From positions 1,302,001 to 1,366,000 of the forward strand of contig NC_133958.1 in NCBI RefSeq assembly GCF_031877795.1: 64,000 nucleotides of DNA, in the 5' to 3' direction. The number at the start of each line of letters is the position of its first letter. Position 1 is the stretch's first letter. The translations under genes were made by a program, and so were the position numbers. The notes under the pieces are model-generated. The model saw nothing but the letters and a program-made list of their open reading frames with translations, was not told the origin of the DNA and ran no database searches. Below are positions 47,701-60,740 of the stretch, in pieces. Source of the stretch: Strix aluco. Its lineage: Eukaryota > Chordata > Aves > Strigiformes > Strigidae.

Positions 47701-50700
47701 CGGGGAAAGGAATAAGCTTCCGAGCTGCATCTGGTGGTGAGTGGGGAAGGGTTGGCGCAGAGACTCTGGCCAAGAGCAGCATCTAGTGGTGACTGCAGCC
47801 TGGGGCCACCGGAGCTCGGCCCTCCTGGCCCTCAGCTCGGCCCTCCTGGCGCCTACCTTGACCCTCCTGGCCCCCAGCTCGGCCCTCCTGGCCCCCACCT
47901 CGGCCCTCCTGGCCCCCACCTCGGCCCTCCTGGCCCCCACCTCGGCCCTCCTGACCCCCAGTCACTGGGGTGGACAGGGCAAAAGTGTAACAAGCTGCTC
48001 TGAAACAACCGCTGGTTTTGCTCCATCAAAGCAAATCTGTTTCTGGCTGATTGCTGAACCCAATCACTCAAAGGGTTTGTTTTTTAACCAGGTAAATTTG
48101 GACTTATTTGGGAAACAAAGAAATGGCAGCTTGGAGGTTGTTTCCCAGCTCCCACCTTCCTGAAGCAAAGCTCCAGCGCAGCCTCGGGCCGGGGCAGGGA
48201 GCAGCTTGGTGACACCACACAGCCCTTCAAGGACAAGGCAACACCTCTGTGCCACCCACAGCACCTGGGGAAACCTTCCGGATACAACCAGCCCTCCTCC
48301 AGACTTGCTCTTCCCACCCAAACCACTCCAAAGGGGCCGGGGCATCTCACCACAAGCAGAAAAAGCTCTTTGTGGCCCGGCTGCCCCTCCCTGACTTGCC
48401 CACGACGAGGGCAGCGAGGCCTGGGCGGACGGGCACTGCCAGCCCTCGCATCGCTGCACTGACAACACACACAGACCCTCTCTGGGCTTTACTGGGACGG
48501 TGAAAATGCCCCGTCTAACTGCTAGAGCTGGCTGCTGCCCAGAGGGAAACCACTGCGTGGGGGTAGAATGTCTTCTTTGCTGGGTCTCAAAGGCATTTTG
48601 GAAAGGTCTGAGTGCAGCAGGAGGTCTGGAGAGGGGCTCTAGGGGTGCCTGTAGCTGAGTTTCAGCCTTCCAGCCAGGAGATGGCCTCATCCCCACGGCT
48701 GCTGAACCTCCTGCTAAGCCTGAGAAGGGAAGGAAGGGACCTTTGCACCAGGCAGCAATAACTCTCCTCCTTCCCCAGCCTCAGCACCGCACTCAGCCCT
48801 TGCCATCCCCTCCGGCTGCAGACAAAGCCTGTAGGTTTCTGGCCTAAAGATCCGCTCACGCTCTGCCGAGGCACGGGAAAACAAAACAGAAACTCAGAGC
48901 TTGGCCTCAACGTGCCCATTTTTGAGGATCTTGTTTGGAAAGGCGAGGTAAAAAGCTTTGGTTGGGCGAGGAAGCAAAGCCACGCACCTGCTGCGGGTAC
49001 CGGAGAGGCTGGAGGCGTCCCCCAAGCAGAGGAGGGGGCGAAGGAGGCTGGGGGAGCATCCCGGGCAGGAGAGACAGGAGAGGCAGGACTCGGCACAGAG
49101 TTCACCTCCTTCTGCAGGAAAGGGCTGCGAAGTTTGCCTAGAAAAGGAATTAAACGTGCTGCAGGAGCCAGGCAGGCATCGAGACACCCAGCCGCACGGC
49201 GACAGCCCGGTGACTCCCCAGGAATCCCAGGAGTTAGTCACCGAAGGGTGTTGTCGGGTGCTTTTCGCCTTAGGAGCCCCACTGCTCCTTATCCTCCTGA
49301 GCAGGATTTTCCAGCTTTAATCCTGGTTGGGGAAAACAAGTTTGTCTGCTGGTTACAGCAGTCGCTGCAGCCATGAAAAAAAAAAAAAAAAAAAAAGACA
49401 AAACTGAATTTTCAGGAGGAAGAGTAGCTGGAGGACACCCCCACCCAGGCCCTGCTCTCGGGGCTCTCCACGGTGATTTTTGGAGCATCCTGAGTTTCAC
49501 AGACATTCTGAGCAGCAACTGGGAGGGGTACGATTCAAACCCCAGTACTTCCCTTTGGCAGGAGGTAACTCTTTGCTGTTATCTCCCCCATCTCTGCCTC
49601 TGAACACAAACAAAAGCAGAGCGTGGAGGCAAGCCCCACGGCACAGCAGTGAATAAGCACCAGGACTTGCCAGCCCATCCTTAGCCCGTGGGTTTTATCG
49701 GTGCCAGCGCATTTGTTTTCCTTTCCTCCATTGAAAAAACATCAAATACGAACACAAATGAGGGAAATCCTGAGGGATTTCTCACCCTCAGAAATCAGCC
49801 TCCCCCCTATTTTTAAACAGCAAGAAAGACTTTTTCACACCCTGGAATTTCATCCTGTCCCCCTGTGTGTGTGTGTGTGTGTCCCCGCCCCGATGGCTTG
49901 CCTATCCAAGAAAGCACATTTGGGCTCATTTCACAAAATAAAAGTGCTTATTTCAAATTAATTCAAGGTACTTTCAAGGAGGTTGAGCTGACTGAGGAGG
50001 AGACAATTCACCCAGGGATATCACGTGTTCTCAGCGACTTCCTCAGCTGGTTTCAGCTTTGGTTTTCACAGCTTCCTGGTTTCTGACAGATCAGATCAGT
50101 CTCTTCTAAAGGGACACACTCTGGTTCGGTTCAGCCAGTGACAAAAATGGGGTGGAATTTATAGCAGTCAGGATAGATTGTGACAGTGGTCCCTTTCTCG
50201 CATTAATATATTTAGTTTTTAAAATGAAATTTAAGCTGCCTGACCCACGGCGAGCGCCGCGCCCCGCGCCGTACCTGGCTGCGAAGGCGTCACCGCGTCC
50301 GCCGGCGCCGACTTCTCCCTCTGCTTGAAGATGTCGCGGGGGTTCACCGCCCTCTGCGCTATCAGCGACGCGGCCTCCTGAGAAGGAGAAGAGGCACCAC
50401 GGCCTTGAGCCAGGGAGCAGCAGGAGGTGGGGAGCCGACCCAGCGCAGCCCCAACAGCGAAGCGCTCGGGCTCCCGGCAGCGTACCTGGGCTTTCTCCAC
50501 CGATTCGCTCCTCTTGAAGCCCTTCCGCTGCCTGGCCTCGTACTCCTCCGCTTGCTCCTTCTGCAGCACAAGAGAGTGTCTGCTACAGCCCCCTCCTTCC
50601 CCATCCAGCCCCCAGGACCAGCGAAATGGGAACACGGTGATGGAGGGTGAATGGGGAGGAAACTCCCTGGATCTGGGAGGGAGACGGAGGTTTGCTGGGC

Positions 50701-53700
50701 TGAGGATAAGGTTTTGGTTTCCTCCAGTGTCCCCAGGCTCTGCCCTGGAAAGAGTTAAACTCTGCTTTCCCCAGGGGCTGTGCTGGACCGGCCATCGGGA
50801 GCGTGCAGCCAGTGAGAAGAATCCCAGAACCATCTGGGTTGGAAAAGCCCTTGAAGCTCCTCCAGCCCCACCATGAACCTCACCCTGACCGTTCCCAACT
50901 CCACCAGATCCCTCAGCGCTGGCTCAACCCGACTCTTCAACCCCTCCAGGGATGGGGACTCCCCCCCTGCCCTGGGCAGCCCATTCCAACGCCCAACAGC
51001 CCCTTCTGCAAAGAAATCCTTCCTAAGAGCCAGTCTGACCCTGCCCTGGCGCAGCTTGAGGCCATTCCCTCTTGTCCTGGCACTTGTTACTTCATTAAAG
51101 AGACTATAAAGAGATATAAAGTGATATCCAACAAAAATCGAGGATGGAGCAAGAGATGTGGAGGACCAGCCCGTGGCACCTCTACTGCCAGAGCGTGTCC
51201 GTGGGTCTTTCCACGTCCCCCACCTGCCACCCCAGGGATGCCCGGGGATGCCTGGGGTGCTCCTCCATCACCCTCCTGCCTCTGCCCGCAGCCTGCTCTG
51301 CACCACGGCACCCTGTCCTGTCCGTCACGGGGGATGCGTGACGAAACCTCGCCACAGGGGACGCTGCTGAAGCTCACCCATTGCTGCTGCTCCTTGTCCC
51401 TGTTCTCTGCCTCCTGCTGCTGCTGGAGTCTTCTGTAGTGACAAATGACAAATCGGGATTAAAGAACAGGTAGGACAAGTGGTTTGCTCTGCACAGGGCT
51501 GCTCTAGGACCTCACCCTACTGCAGCTACATGAGGAAGACCAGAGGAAGGACATGCCCTCTCACCTCTGGGGTCAGATGAGGAGCCACAGGCCACCCCCA
51601 GGAGCTGTGCAGGGAGCAAGGAGAGAGGGGCAGAGCACCAGGAGCTGCTTCAAATAGGACCAAACTGGGGAAACCTCTTCCTTTAGGGGATGGACAAGAG
51701 CATCCGGCACAGAGGCGCCGGGCAGACTTCCCCATCTGCGCTCGAAACAGGAAGGCAGTGCCCACTGCTGCAGGCAGAAGCGAGTTCCACCACCTAACAG
51801 GGGTCACGCCAGGCTCGGAGAGGAAGGAAATCAGCACAATGCAGGTCACTGCACACACCGCCTCCTCTCTGCAGGGCTCAGAGCCCTCCACCAGCCAGTC
51901 TGGACCTGCAGCACCCCAGGAATGGTGGCCACAGGGTTCAGCGACTTGTTTCAGAAGCATCCTGCAAGGTGCTTGGTGCTGGGGCGGGATCCACAGGCAG
52001 GGAGACCCACGGATGATGGTGGACAAGCAGCCAAGCCAGGGAGAAGATGCTCTCTCCAACCCAGGGGCTTGCTGGGGGGGGGACACGCAGGCGGAGGAGC
52101 CCAGATCAGCTGGGCCAAACCTCCACCACTGCTCCGGGAAGGTGAGCGAAGGCAAACCCAGCTCACTCGCTCGCTGGCAGGAGCAGGGGGCTATCAGGAG
52201 CATCGGTCCCACAGATCGTGGTGCCCGAGGGCAGCGTGTCATGGGGGCGGCCGGGCTGAGCCTGCCCCAGCACAAGCCGAGGCAGATCCCCTCCACATTT
52301 GCTGCCTTCAAGGAGGTTTCCTGGAATTGCAGCGATGGCAGCAGCAGGGAACACACGGACACGATCCGCTGCTCCCCGAGGAACAACCCTCCGCTGGCAG
52401 CGCAGGGGCTGGAGCGGGGACAGCAGCTCGGAAGAGGTGATGACAAGGACACATGGCACCACCGAGAGCAAAGCCGAGATCCCGGAGAGCGGGACGGGCT
52501 CTGGGCATCGTTACAAACACTTGCCCGTGGCAGGGACTCACTTCTGGGCTTCGATTTCGTTGGATCTCGCTTTATATCTCTGTTCTCGTCCGGCCGCTTC
52601 CTGCAGCTCCCGCTCCCGACGCTCCCTCTCTAGCCGCTGCCGCTCCTCCTCCGCTCTCCTCTTCTCCTCCAGCCGGCGGTTTTCTTCATCTTTCTAATGG
52701 GAGACGTGCAACAAGTCGTGGGTTTAATCCTGCCAGCTCTGAGAAACCCCCCAGCTCTCCGCACGCCGCGCTGTGCGGCACGGCAGGTCTCCTGGCAGCT
52801 CCCAGGGCTCACGGCGCCCGTGACGCTTCCGCAGCCTGAAGTTTCACGCGCTATTGCTAAACCACGGTAAAACCCCGGTGTAAAGCAACCTGAGTGGGAA
52901 GGAAATAGAGAGCAGACTTGTGCTGCCCGAGAGCTGCCTTCACAAAGGTCACAAACCCGCCCCCTCACCCAAATGGTGTTTGACAGCCCCCCGGAGCCCG
53001 GCCCTCTGCCCCTGCGCCTGCCCCAGCAGCCCTGAGCCGAATTAAGATGACATAAAAAGCATCTTCCTCTTCAAGACCAATTTCCTCCTCTCCTCGCACC
53101 CTGCAGCCAGCCCAGCTCCACGCTGCTTGAGGTCTGGATCCCTGACTCCGGGCAGGAGAGCCCAGGTTGGAGAGGGAGGAGGCAGACGGAGAGAAATCTC
53201 CAGCTACATCCAAATGCCTCATCCTCCTCGTGCCTGGCTGCAGAAGAGAAGCGGCCGCACTCACCTCAGCTTTGGCCCAGAAATTATCTTTATTGACTCT
53301 CTTGATTTCAGACATTGCATTCGTCTTCTGGTAGACAGAGCCCTGGGGGGAGGCAGAAGGTGGCACGTGTGAGCAGTAGTCATTGAGCAATCACAATTTT
53401 TGGATTTCTCTGCAGAAATGTGTCCTCGTGGCTTTCTGACAGCTTTCTCCTGCTGCTACAGGACTGGCCGGACCCTCTTTGCCTTCCCCTGGCAGAGGGC
53501 ACCCAGCCCCACGTGGCCAAGGGCCAGCAGGCTGGGTTGAAAGGGTCAACAGAAGATATTTACAGAATCCCAGAACCATCTGGGTTGGAAAAGCCCTTGA
53601 AGCTCCTCCAGCCCCACCATGAACCTCCCCCTGACCGTTCCCAACTCCACCAGATCCCTCAGCGCTGGCTCAACCCGACTCTTCAACCCCTCCAGGGATG

Positions 53701-56700
53701 GGGACTCCCCCCCCTGCCCTGGGCAGCCCATTCCAACGCCCAACAGCCCCTTCTGCAAAGAAATCCTTCCTAAGAGCCAGTCTGACCCTGCCCTGGTGCA
53801 GCTTGAGGCCATTCCCTCTTGGCCTGCCGCTGGGTCCTTGGCTCAAGAGACTCATCCCCCCTCTCTGCACCCTCCTTTCAGGGAGTTGCAGAGGGCCAGG
53901 AGGTCTCCCCTCAGCCTCCTCTTCTCCACACTAAACCCCCCCAGTTCCCTCAGCCGCTCCCCATCACACCTGTGCTCCAGACCCTGCACCAGCTCCGTTG
54001 CCCTTCTCTGGACACGCTCGAGTCATTCAAGGGCCTTTTTGGAGTGAGGGGCCCAAAACTGAACCCACTCATCGAGGGGCGGCCTCACCAGTGCCGAGCA
54101 CAGGGGTCAGATCCCTTCCCTGTCCCTGCTGGCCACGCCAGGGCTGGTACAAGCCAGGATGCCATTGGCCTTCTTGGCCACCTGGGCACACTGCTGGCTT
54201 CATTTAGCATGAAGAAGAAAAAATAGACACTTTGTGATAGAATATAAGAGCAAAACCAGCATGGTCCCATGTTCAGCACAGTCTGTGACTTTTTAGAAGT
54301 TACTATAACCCGATGCTTTGCCCCAGACTTTAAAGAAGGGCTGGCTGCAGCCCAGCGATGTGCGTTGCCAAAACTGGGGACTTTCAATATGGTTTTGCTC
54401 TTGCCTCAAGCAAAGATCGAGTCGCTAAAGCCCTGCAGAGCCCATGCTGGAGCAGCAGCAAAGAAGTGACCAGGGCACATGGGGACGTGGCACTGCCACA
54501 CCAAAGCAGGGCCAGGGGGAGAGCAAGGGCCTTGCACAGCTCAGGTTTGCTTTTGACCCCCATCTCAGAGCAGAGTCAAGTGATTCAGTCAGAGAGCACA
54601 TGCAGCTGAGCTGTTTCTTTGTACAGCTGAGAAACCTCATTGCTGGGGGGGGGCGGTGTTAAAAAAACCTTCCTACAGAACATTTCCATGCAGACAGAAA
54701 GGAAGTTGCTGAGAGCTCCGGCCTCAACACTTCGCAGCAGTGGGGGAAGCTCAGTTTTTGTTTGCAAGCAGGTCAAAACGCTGCTGCATCAACACATCTT
54801 GTTCCCAGTCCCTCGGCTGCTCTTGCAGAAGCCCCAGACCCCACAGATAATCTGCAGATTTGAAAAGCTGGAGCTTTTGTGTCTCTAAAAACCTGAATAG
54901 AACTGGGGGGGAATCGCTACTTCTTAATAAAATGGTTGGGGCTAAGGAGAGGAGAGCTCAGGCTTTCTGTTTGCTGCAAGGACATCTCAACTCTGCCACC
55001 ACCTGCTCGTGCCCCGATTCACTCTGCAATGTGAGAGAGGAACCAGCCCTGGGAAAAATCATCGGTCAAAACACGGGGAACCCCTTTCACCACAGGGTGA
55101 CAGCGGTCCCAGACTCTGCCCCTGCCCAGCTGCGAGCCCAGAGGGACCAGAAAACCCCAATGGAGTCAACTCACCACGGGAGCTTGAGGGCCCGCGTCCT
55201 GGAACTTGCTGCTCTCCTTGTGGAAGTTGTAGTTGGCCCCAGAGGCCTTGGCAACCTTCTCCATGATGAGTTCAGGCTCCACGTCCTCCTCCGCACGAGC
55301 GTTGATGGTGACATGAGCCCCCTGAGCGGGGAGAAAGCCAGCACAGGAGTGAGACGGCAGCTCTAGAAGCCACTAAACCCGCCACGCTGCTCTGATAGGT
55401 CCTATCTGTGCTCCCAGAGCTCCCGAGGGAAGGAAAGGGCTCAGGTGAGGAAAAGAGGTGAGTGGCCACTCTAAGATAACACAACGCTGGGAAAGCAAAC
55501 GTTCCCTGGGGGAGAAGGAGGCTTGTTTCACCTCCTCTGCAGTCTCCAGAGCTATTTTTGACTGCAAGAGGTTTGTGTTGCTAATCAGCCTCTGAAACGC
55601 ACGCCCGGGCTATCCTACAGCGCAGGGAGTATTGAGCGCCGGGGCAGCGCTGCCCAACCTCTCCTGCCCACAGTCCTGCCTGCAAACAGGCGCCTCTGTG
55701 CCACCCCAAAGAGCAGCGTGAGCCACGCAGGATGTGGGTACCCTAACCCAGAGCCCCCCCAATCCGGGGAGGACACAACTAAAAGAGGACCAGACCTTTA
55801 GGAAGTTTGCTACAGTGCTGACGTGGTTGGCGCAGGCTCCTTTTCTCACGTCGTTCACGCCTTCACCAGTCTGCAAAGAGAAACCACAGGCACCTGCTTA
55901 TCAAAGACCCATCCCAGGCTGGTTTTATGGCAGCAGCACCTTGACCGGGGCTTCACCAGGGGTTACTGCGTGGAAGAAGAGTCAGCTCTGCAGCAAGCAC
56001 TGCTCAGAGGGACATGGGGAGCCGCCTGCCCGGGGACCACGGCCACACCACGAGGGCTCAGGCTCCTGCTGATCCTCAAGGACTTCATCCAACCCACCCT
56101 AGATGGGTTCAGAGCCACTGATCAGCAGTGCTGCCGCCAGCCGAGCAAGCTACGTGGCCAAGGAGATGCAAGAATCCTCCCAACCTCCGTTTGCCTGAGC
56201 CCGTGGGGTTTGGACTACGCACCCACAGCAGTGGGCACGGAACGTCCTCGGTACTGCAGCTTGAGGGAGGGGATTCAACGTGCTGGCTGCCGAGTGTTTG
56301 GCAACTACGGTTCAAGAGAGGATTGATGGGAGAAACAGGGGTTTATCTCCACCAGGTCCCTCCTAGGAAAGAGAGAGGCCTGTCCCCACTCACCCAGTTG
56401 ACGAGGACGTATTTGGGCAGGCCGGAGTTGGGATCCTTCACCCTGCAGAAGGCATACATCACCTTCCCGCTGTTGAGCTCCTCCACCATCTCCTCCAGGC
56501 CACCATCTGCCCCAGGAGAGAAAGGAGAGGGTGTAAGACAAGCAGATCACACACATGTGGTGGGAACAGCCAAGCCTGCAGAGTGTTAAGAAATAGATGA
56601 AAATCTCTTTTTTAATGATTCACAGAATCCTCTGGGTTGGAAAAGCCCTTGAAGCTCCTCCAGCCCAACCATGAACCTCACCCTGACCGTTCCCAACTCC

Positions 56701-59700
56701 ACCAGATCCCTCAGCGCTGGCTCAACCCGACTCTTCAACCCCTCCAGGGATGGGGACTCCCCCCCTGCCCTGGGCAGCCCATTCCAACGCCCAACAGCCC
56801 CTTCTGCAAAGAAATCCTTCCTAAGAGCCAGTCTGACCCTGCCCTGGCGCAGCTTGAGGCCATTCCCTCTTGGCCTGCCGCTGGGTCCTTGGCTCAAGAG
56901 ACTCATCCCCCCTCTCTGCACCCTCCTTTCAGGGAGTTGGAGAGGGCCAGGAGGTCTCCCCTCAGCCTCCTCTTCTCCAGACTAAACCCCCCCAGTTCCC
57001 TCAGCCGCTCCCCATCAGACCTGTGCTCCAGACCCTGCACCAGCTCCGTTGCCCTTCTCTGGACACGCTCGAGTCATTCAAGGGCCTTTTTGGAGTGAGG
57101 GGCCCAAAACTGAACCCACTCATCGAGGGGCGGCCTCACCAGTGCTGAGCACAGGGGTCAGATCCCTTCCCTGTCCCTGCTGGCCACGCCAGGGCTGGTA
57201 CAAGAATCCCACCTTCTAAGTCCATCAGCGGCTGCGACAAGCCCTGCTTCGTCAAACGGGAAGTAGGAAGAAACCGAGAGGCTGGTGCAGGGTAAGGTCA
57301 CGCTCACCGACCGTAGGAGGAAACTCCTGCTCTCACGCTTTCCTTGCTGGTCTTAAACCCACGGGGCCCCTCCAGGCAGGTCTTTGCAGGGGCAGCTCTC
57401 AGCTACGAGCTCGGGGTTGAAGGAGGAGAGCCCACCTCTGCACAGAGGAAAAAAGCTTGTGCAGGGCTCAGCAGAGGGGCTGTGCAAGACAGGCGAGCGA
57501 TGGGAAGTGCTGTGTTGCCCCACGAACCGCAGCATCGCTCCCGCTAGAAGCGTATGCCAAAAAACTACCAGAAAAGGAGGAAAAACGCAAATACATGCGC
57601 TCTCATTTCAAAAGAATTCCCACAGACCACGATTCCTCCTACTTTGGTTTGTCTGACCCCTGAAAAGCAGAAAACAAGCTCCTGCTCACCATCAAACACC
57701 GGCAGCAACTGCACAGCCGAGTCTGTTTTGCTCTGCACTGCAGCAGGACCCGAGATCGTTTTCTTCTCCACTATTAAATATTTATGCTTCGGCTCTAAAT
57801 TTGGCACGGTGGTTTCTAAGCCTGACAGAAAAGTTTAAGGCTGGAAGTCTGAAGCCAGTCGGCTGACAGGAGCCCTCGCTGGGCGCTGGGCGGGCCCCGG
57901 GACTGCGTGTGTGCCGGGTCAATGTTTAACCTGGCGGTGGTGGGTATGGAAGGACACAAAGGGAAGTGCTGGGAGGAGCAGAGCTCTGCGGAGAGGTCGG
58001 GGCTCCGCTAACAGGGAGCGGCAGTTACGCTGCGCCTAACTAAGCGGGGTCCAGCATAAAAACCACACGGGCACTTTTAATTTACAGCAAAAACTCAGCA
58101 AGGAGCTAACACCTGTGACAGCCCTCAATTCAGATCTCTCTTCCACACAACCCTAACTCTTGGAAAGCAGCAAATCCACATCTCGGCCCCACTGACAGTC
58201 CGCTCTAGCGCAGATCCGGTGCTCAGGGGGTCACATCCTCTGCAGCCTCCCCGAGGCTCCCCGCAGCCCTCGTCTGCAGCTCAGGCAGAGCTTTTTGCTG
58301 AACAAAAGGCCCCAGCACCAAAGCACCCACAACACAGGCTTCGTTGGACCCTGCAAAGCTGCCCAGAAACACCTCACCTGACCGCCGAGCTCCGTGCGTT
58401 GCGAGAAACACTTGCAAATGAGAAAGGCAGCCGGCGAGAAAACGCAGCCGAGCGCTGGAGGATGCAAATCGAGAGAGCGGAGAAACCTGCCTGGATGCGT
58501 TGCTTTCTAACAGCTTTAGCTTTGCATCGAGAAGCAGTTGTGTGGGAATCGGCAGCCAGATAAAAAAGAAAAAAGTCCCATGAAATGGGGAACCAAAGAA
58601 AGAAGAAGCACTTTAGCAGCAGCAAGCTGGAATCACCAGCCTGAGAAACCCGGCTTTGAAGTGCTTCGTGGTCCTGCATCTTGCGTCCGGCCAGCTGGGA
58701 TCTAAAATACTTCAGGACTGCAAAGAGGTACAAGGACCTGAACTTTGGATCCTTCGGAAAAGAGGAAAACAATAAGGAAGGCAGAGCCACGCATGCGCCT
58801 CTCTCACCTGCCACCGAGACTCTTCTCTATTTTCCGTACTCAGAAACTGCACCAAACACCCCAGCACGTGCTCTCACCCTCCGTTCCACCCCTGAGGCCA
58901 CCCCCCGCCAGCACCGAGGGGCCGGAACAGGCTCAGGGATTAAAAAAAAAAATAAATCCCCCTTTACTGAGGGCGAGGGAGCCAGCACCGTCTCCCACCA
59001 CTGGAGCTGTTGCAGGCGGAGGCTGGATGCCACCAGAAACACCGAGTGACAAAAGCCAGCCCGACCTCGTGAGCTGAGCCCTGCAAACGGCCCCAGACGC
59101 GGCTGGCGGCGCCAGGAGAGGGGGGGACGGTCCCTAACACGCTCACCTCCGGAGCCGGCCACTCGCAGGTCATTGCTGTTGCCTTCATAGGTGAACAGAG
59201 CCCTAAAATAAAGCCAGAAGTGAAGGTTTTATCCAGCTTGCCCCAAACCTCACACCCGGTCAGCATCTCCTCTCCTGCAGCAACTCCTCCAGACCCTCTG
59301 CAGCGCACCCCAAAAACTCCCCCGTGCTCATGGTGCCCATCCAGGGTGTGCACATGCCCCTGATACCCCCGACACACACAGCCCCATAGGGCCCCCCACC
59401 CCCCATCCCAGAGACTTCCTGATCCCCCCTATACACCCCTGATCCCCCCCAGACACCCCACACCCACCCCACACCCACCCCACACCCCTGATCCCCCCAG
59501 ACACCCCACACCCACCCCACACCCCGATCCCCTCCTATACACCCCACACCCACCCCCCAGACACCCCACACCCCTGATCCCCCCTATATACCCCACAGAC
59601 ACCCCCACGCCCTGATCTCTACATCTCCCACCCCCCCCACTTCCCCTACACACCCCACACCTCCACTCCAGACACCCCCACACCTCTGATCCCTCCTCTA

Positions 59701-60127
59701 CACCCCACATCCCCCCCAAACACCCCCACACCCTCTGATTGATCCCTTCCACCCCACACCCCCACCCAGCCCTAAATCTCCCTATACACCCCCCACACAC
59801 CCCCAACCCCACCCCAGACACCCCCACACATCCCGGTTTCGCTTCTCACCCCCCCCATCCCCACCCCACCCCCTCAGATCCCCCCTGCACCCCCCAGACT
59901 CCCACCCCAGACCCCCCGATACCCCCCTATATACCCCCCCAGCCCCCCCATCCCCCCGGCACCCCCCAACCTTCCCTCGCAGGCCCTCCCCCACCCCCAT
60001 GGCCTATCCCCCCCCCCCCCTCCCACCGCCCCCCCGCCCCTCACCAGTCGGTGGGGCTCCCCGCTGCCACCACCCGCCCGTAGGCCTCCTGCAGCGCCCG
60101 CCCGTTCTTGCTGAGGTTCAGCGCCAT
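44741..60127 (-). CDS. DBNL: Drebrin-like protein (mAbp1 / HIP-55 / SH3P7)
   Basis: Links F-actin to endocytosis and immune-receptor signalling through an N-terminal ADF-homology domain and a C-terminal SH3 domain. Exons in transcript order: 60045-60127, 59147-59202, 56394-56506, 55796-55870, 55175-55321, 53265-53342, 52542-52693, 51378-51432, 50486-50560, 50275-50377, 48988-49137, 47356-47459, 45871-45973, 44741-44880; 1434 nt, 477 aa (human 430). Seen: [20 protein letters not shown] start; ADF domain with [21 protein letters not shown] and [18 protein letters not shown]; coiled coil rich in EEKRRAEEE words (exons 7-9); [11 protein letters not shown]; a Pro/Ala/Ser-rich linker (exon 11) that accounts for much of the extra length; YEEPP motifs in exon 12; SH3 with [31 protein letters not shown] end. 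Exon 8 has tandem CAGAAG acceptors. Confidence 0.96.
44901..45001. repeat. Near-perfect inverted repeat (hairpin) in DBNL intron 13
   Basis: Arms of about 49 nt. The left arm starts GGGAGGGGGTTAAAACCAAC and ends GCCTGCCTCAGCC; the right arm starts GGCTGAGGCAGG and ends GTTGGTTTTAACCCCCTCCC. The loop is TAC; I see one mismatch next to the C/G runs. It lies 20 bases from the exon 14 acceptor. Confidence 0.95.
45209..45773 (+). mobile_element. Solo LTR, avian endogenous retrovirus, probably ERVL class
   Basis: A 565-bp unit bounded by TGTCCCGGG and CCATGACA and flanked by the 5-bp direct repeat GGGGT (45204-45208 and 45774-45778). The 5-bp duplication suggests class III (ERVL-like). A TATA box (45470-45475) and ATTAAA (45649-45654) support the plus orientation, antisense to DBNL. 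There is no internal region, so it is a solo LTR left by recombination. Clean ends and an exact target duplication suggest a fairly young insertion on the bird timescale. Confidence 0.85.
47810..47960. repeat. 20-bp minisatellite in DBNL intron 11
   Basis: About eight units of CTCGGCCCTCCTGGCCCCCA. The translated Gly/Pro-like pattern is a by-product of the repeat. Confidence 0.9.
50817..51085 (-). mobile_element. CR1 LINE 3' fragment (copy 8) in DBNL intron 8
   Basis: From GAATCCCAGAACCATCTGGG to CATTCCCTCTTGTCCTGGCA; the shortest copy. It is in the same direction as DBNL. Confidence 0.95.
53562..54203 (-). mobile_element. CR1 LINE 3' fragment (copy 9) in DBNL intron 5
   Basis: From ACAGAATCCCAGAACCATCT to CCTGGGCACACTGCTGGCTTC. 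It covers the same extent as copy 2 and is very close to copy 10. Confidence 0.95.
56621..57203 (-). mobile_element. CR1 LINE 3' fragment (copy 10) in DBNL intron 2
   Basis: From CACAGAATCCTCTGGGTTGG to CCACGCCAGGGCTGGTACAAG. Near-identical to copy 9 along the shared part. Confidence 0.95.
57204..59140. other. Remainder of DBNL intron 2
   Basis: Moderate-GC single-copy-looking sequence with no recognised exon, mobile element or RNA gene. Confidence 0.5.
59330..59990. repeat. C-rich minisatellite in DBNL intron 1
   Basis: Irregular CCCACACCCACCCCACACCC and TGATCCCCCCAGACACC units across most of the intron; the G-rich strand is the transcribed sense strand of DBNL. Confidence 0.85.
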
Positions 60128-60560
60128 GGCAGCGCCCGCTCCCGGCCCGCCCCGCGCCGCGCCGCCGCCACCGCCGCCCGGCCCGCCCCGGGACCGCCCC
60201 CCGCCTCATCGACCGCCCCGGGACCGCCCCCCGCCTCACCGACCGCCCCGGGACCGCCCCAGGCCCACTCCCCGCCTCACCGACCGCCTCGGGACCGCCC
60301 CGGGCCCACCCCGCGCCTCACCGACCGCCCCGGGACCGCCCCGGGCCCACCCACCGCCCCACCGACCGCCCTGGGACCGCCCCGGGCCCACCCACCGCCC
60401 CACCGACCGCCCCGGCACGGCCTCGGGCCCGCCCCCCGCCTCACCGACCGCCCCGGGCACGCCTCGGGCCCACTCCCCGCCTCACCGACCGCCCCGGGCC
60501 CGCCCCTCCCGCACTACCGGGGCCGCCTCACGACCTGCCCCGCCCCAGGGCCGCTACGCC
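60040..60560 (-). promoter_or_regulatory. CpG-island promoter of DBNL with tandem repeat
   Basis: CpG-dense block around and upstream of the DBNL ATG. From 60180 to 60500 it is a tandem array of CTCACCGACCGCCCCGGGAC and CGCCCCGGGCCCACC words (higher unit about 50 bp, six or seven copies). There is no TATA box. Start sites are not determined. Confidence 0.6.
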
Positions 60561-60564
60561 CCGC

Positions 60565-60740
60565 CCCTTTATCGCCTCGTCACGCCCCCTTGCCGCCAAG
60601 CCACGCCCCATTGCCATCAAGTCACTCCCATTGCCTCTAAGCCACGCCCCATTGCCGATAACCACACCCCCTTGTCGCTAAGCCACTCTGTGCCGCTAAA
60701 CCACGTCCCTTGTCGCTAAGCCACGCCCCCTTGCGTTGCT
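60565..60740. repeat. AAGCCACGCCCC short repeat
   Basis: Seven or eight units of about 20 bp, for example GCTAAGCCACGCCCCCTTG, containing a CACGCCC (KLF/SP-like) word each. Confidence 0.8.

Noticed and set aside
47810-47960. Collagen-like coding segment
   Set aside because: A 20-bp repeat whose frame shifts each unit; it lies in a DBNL intron.
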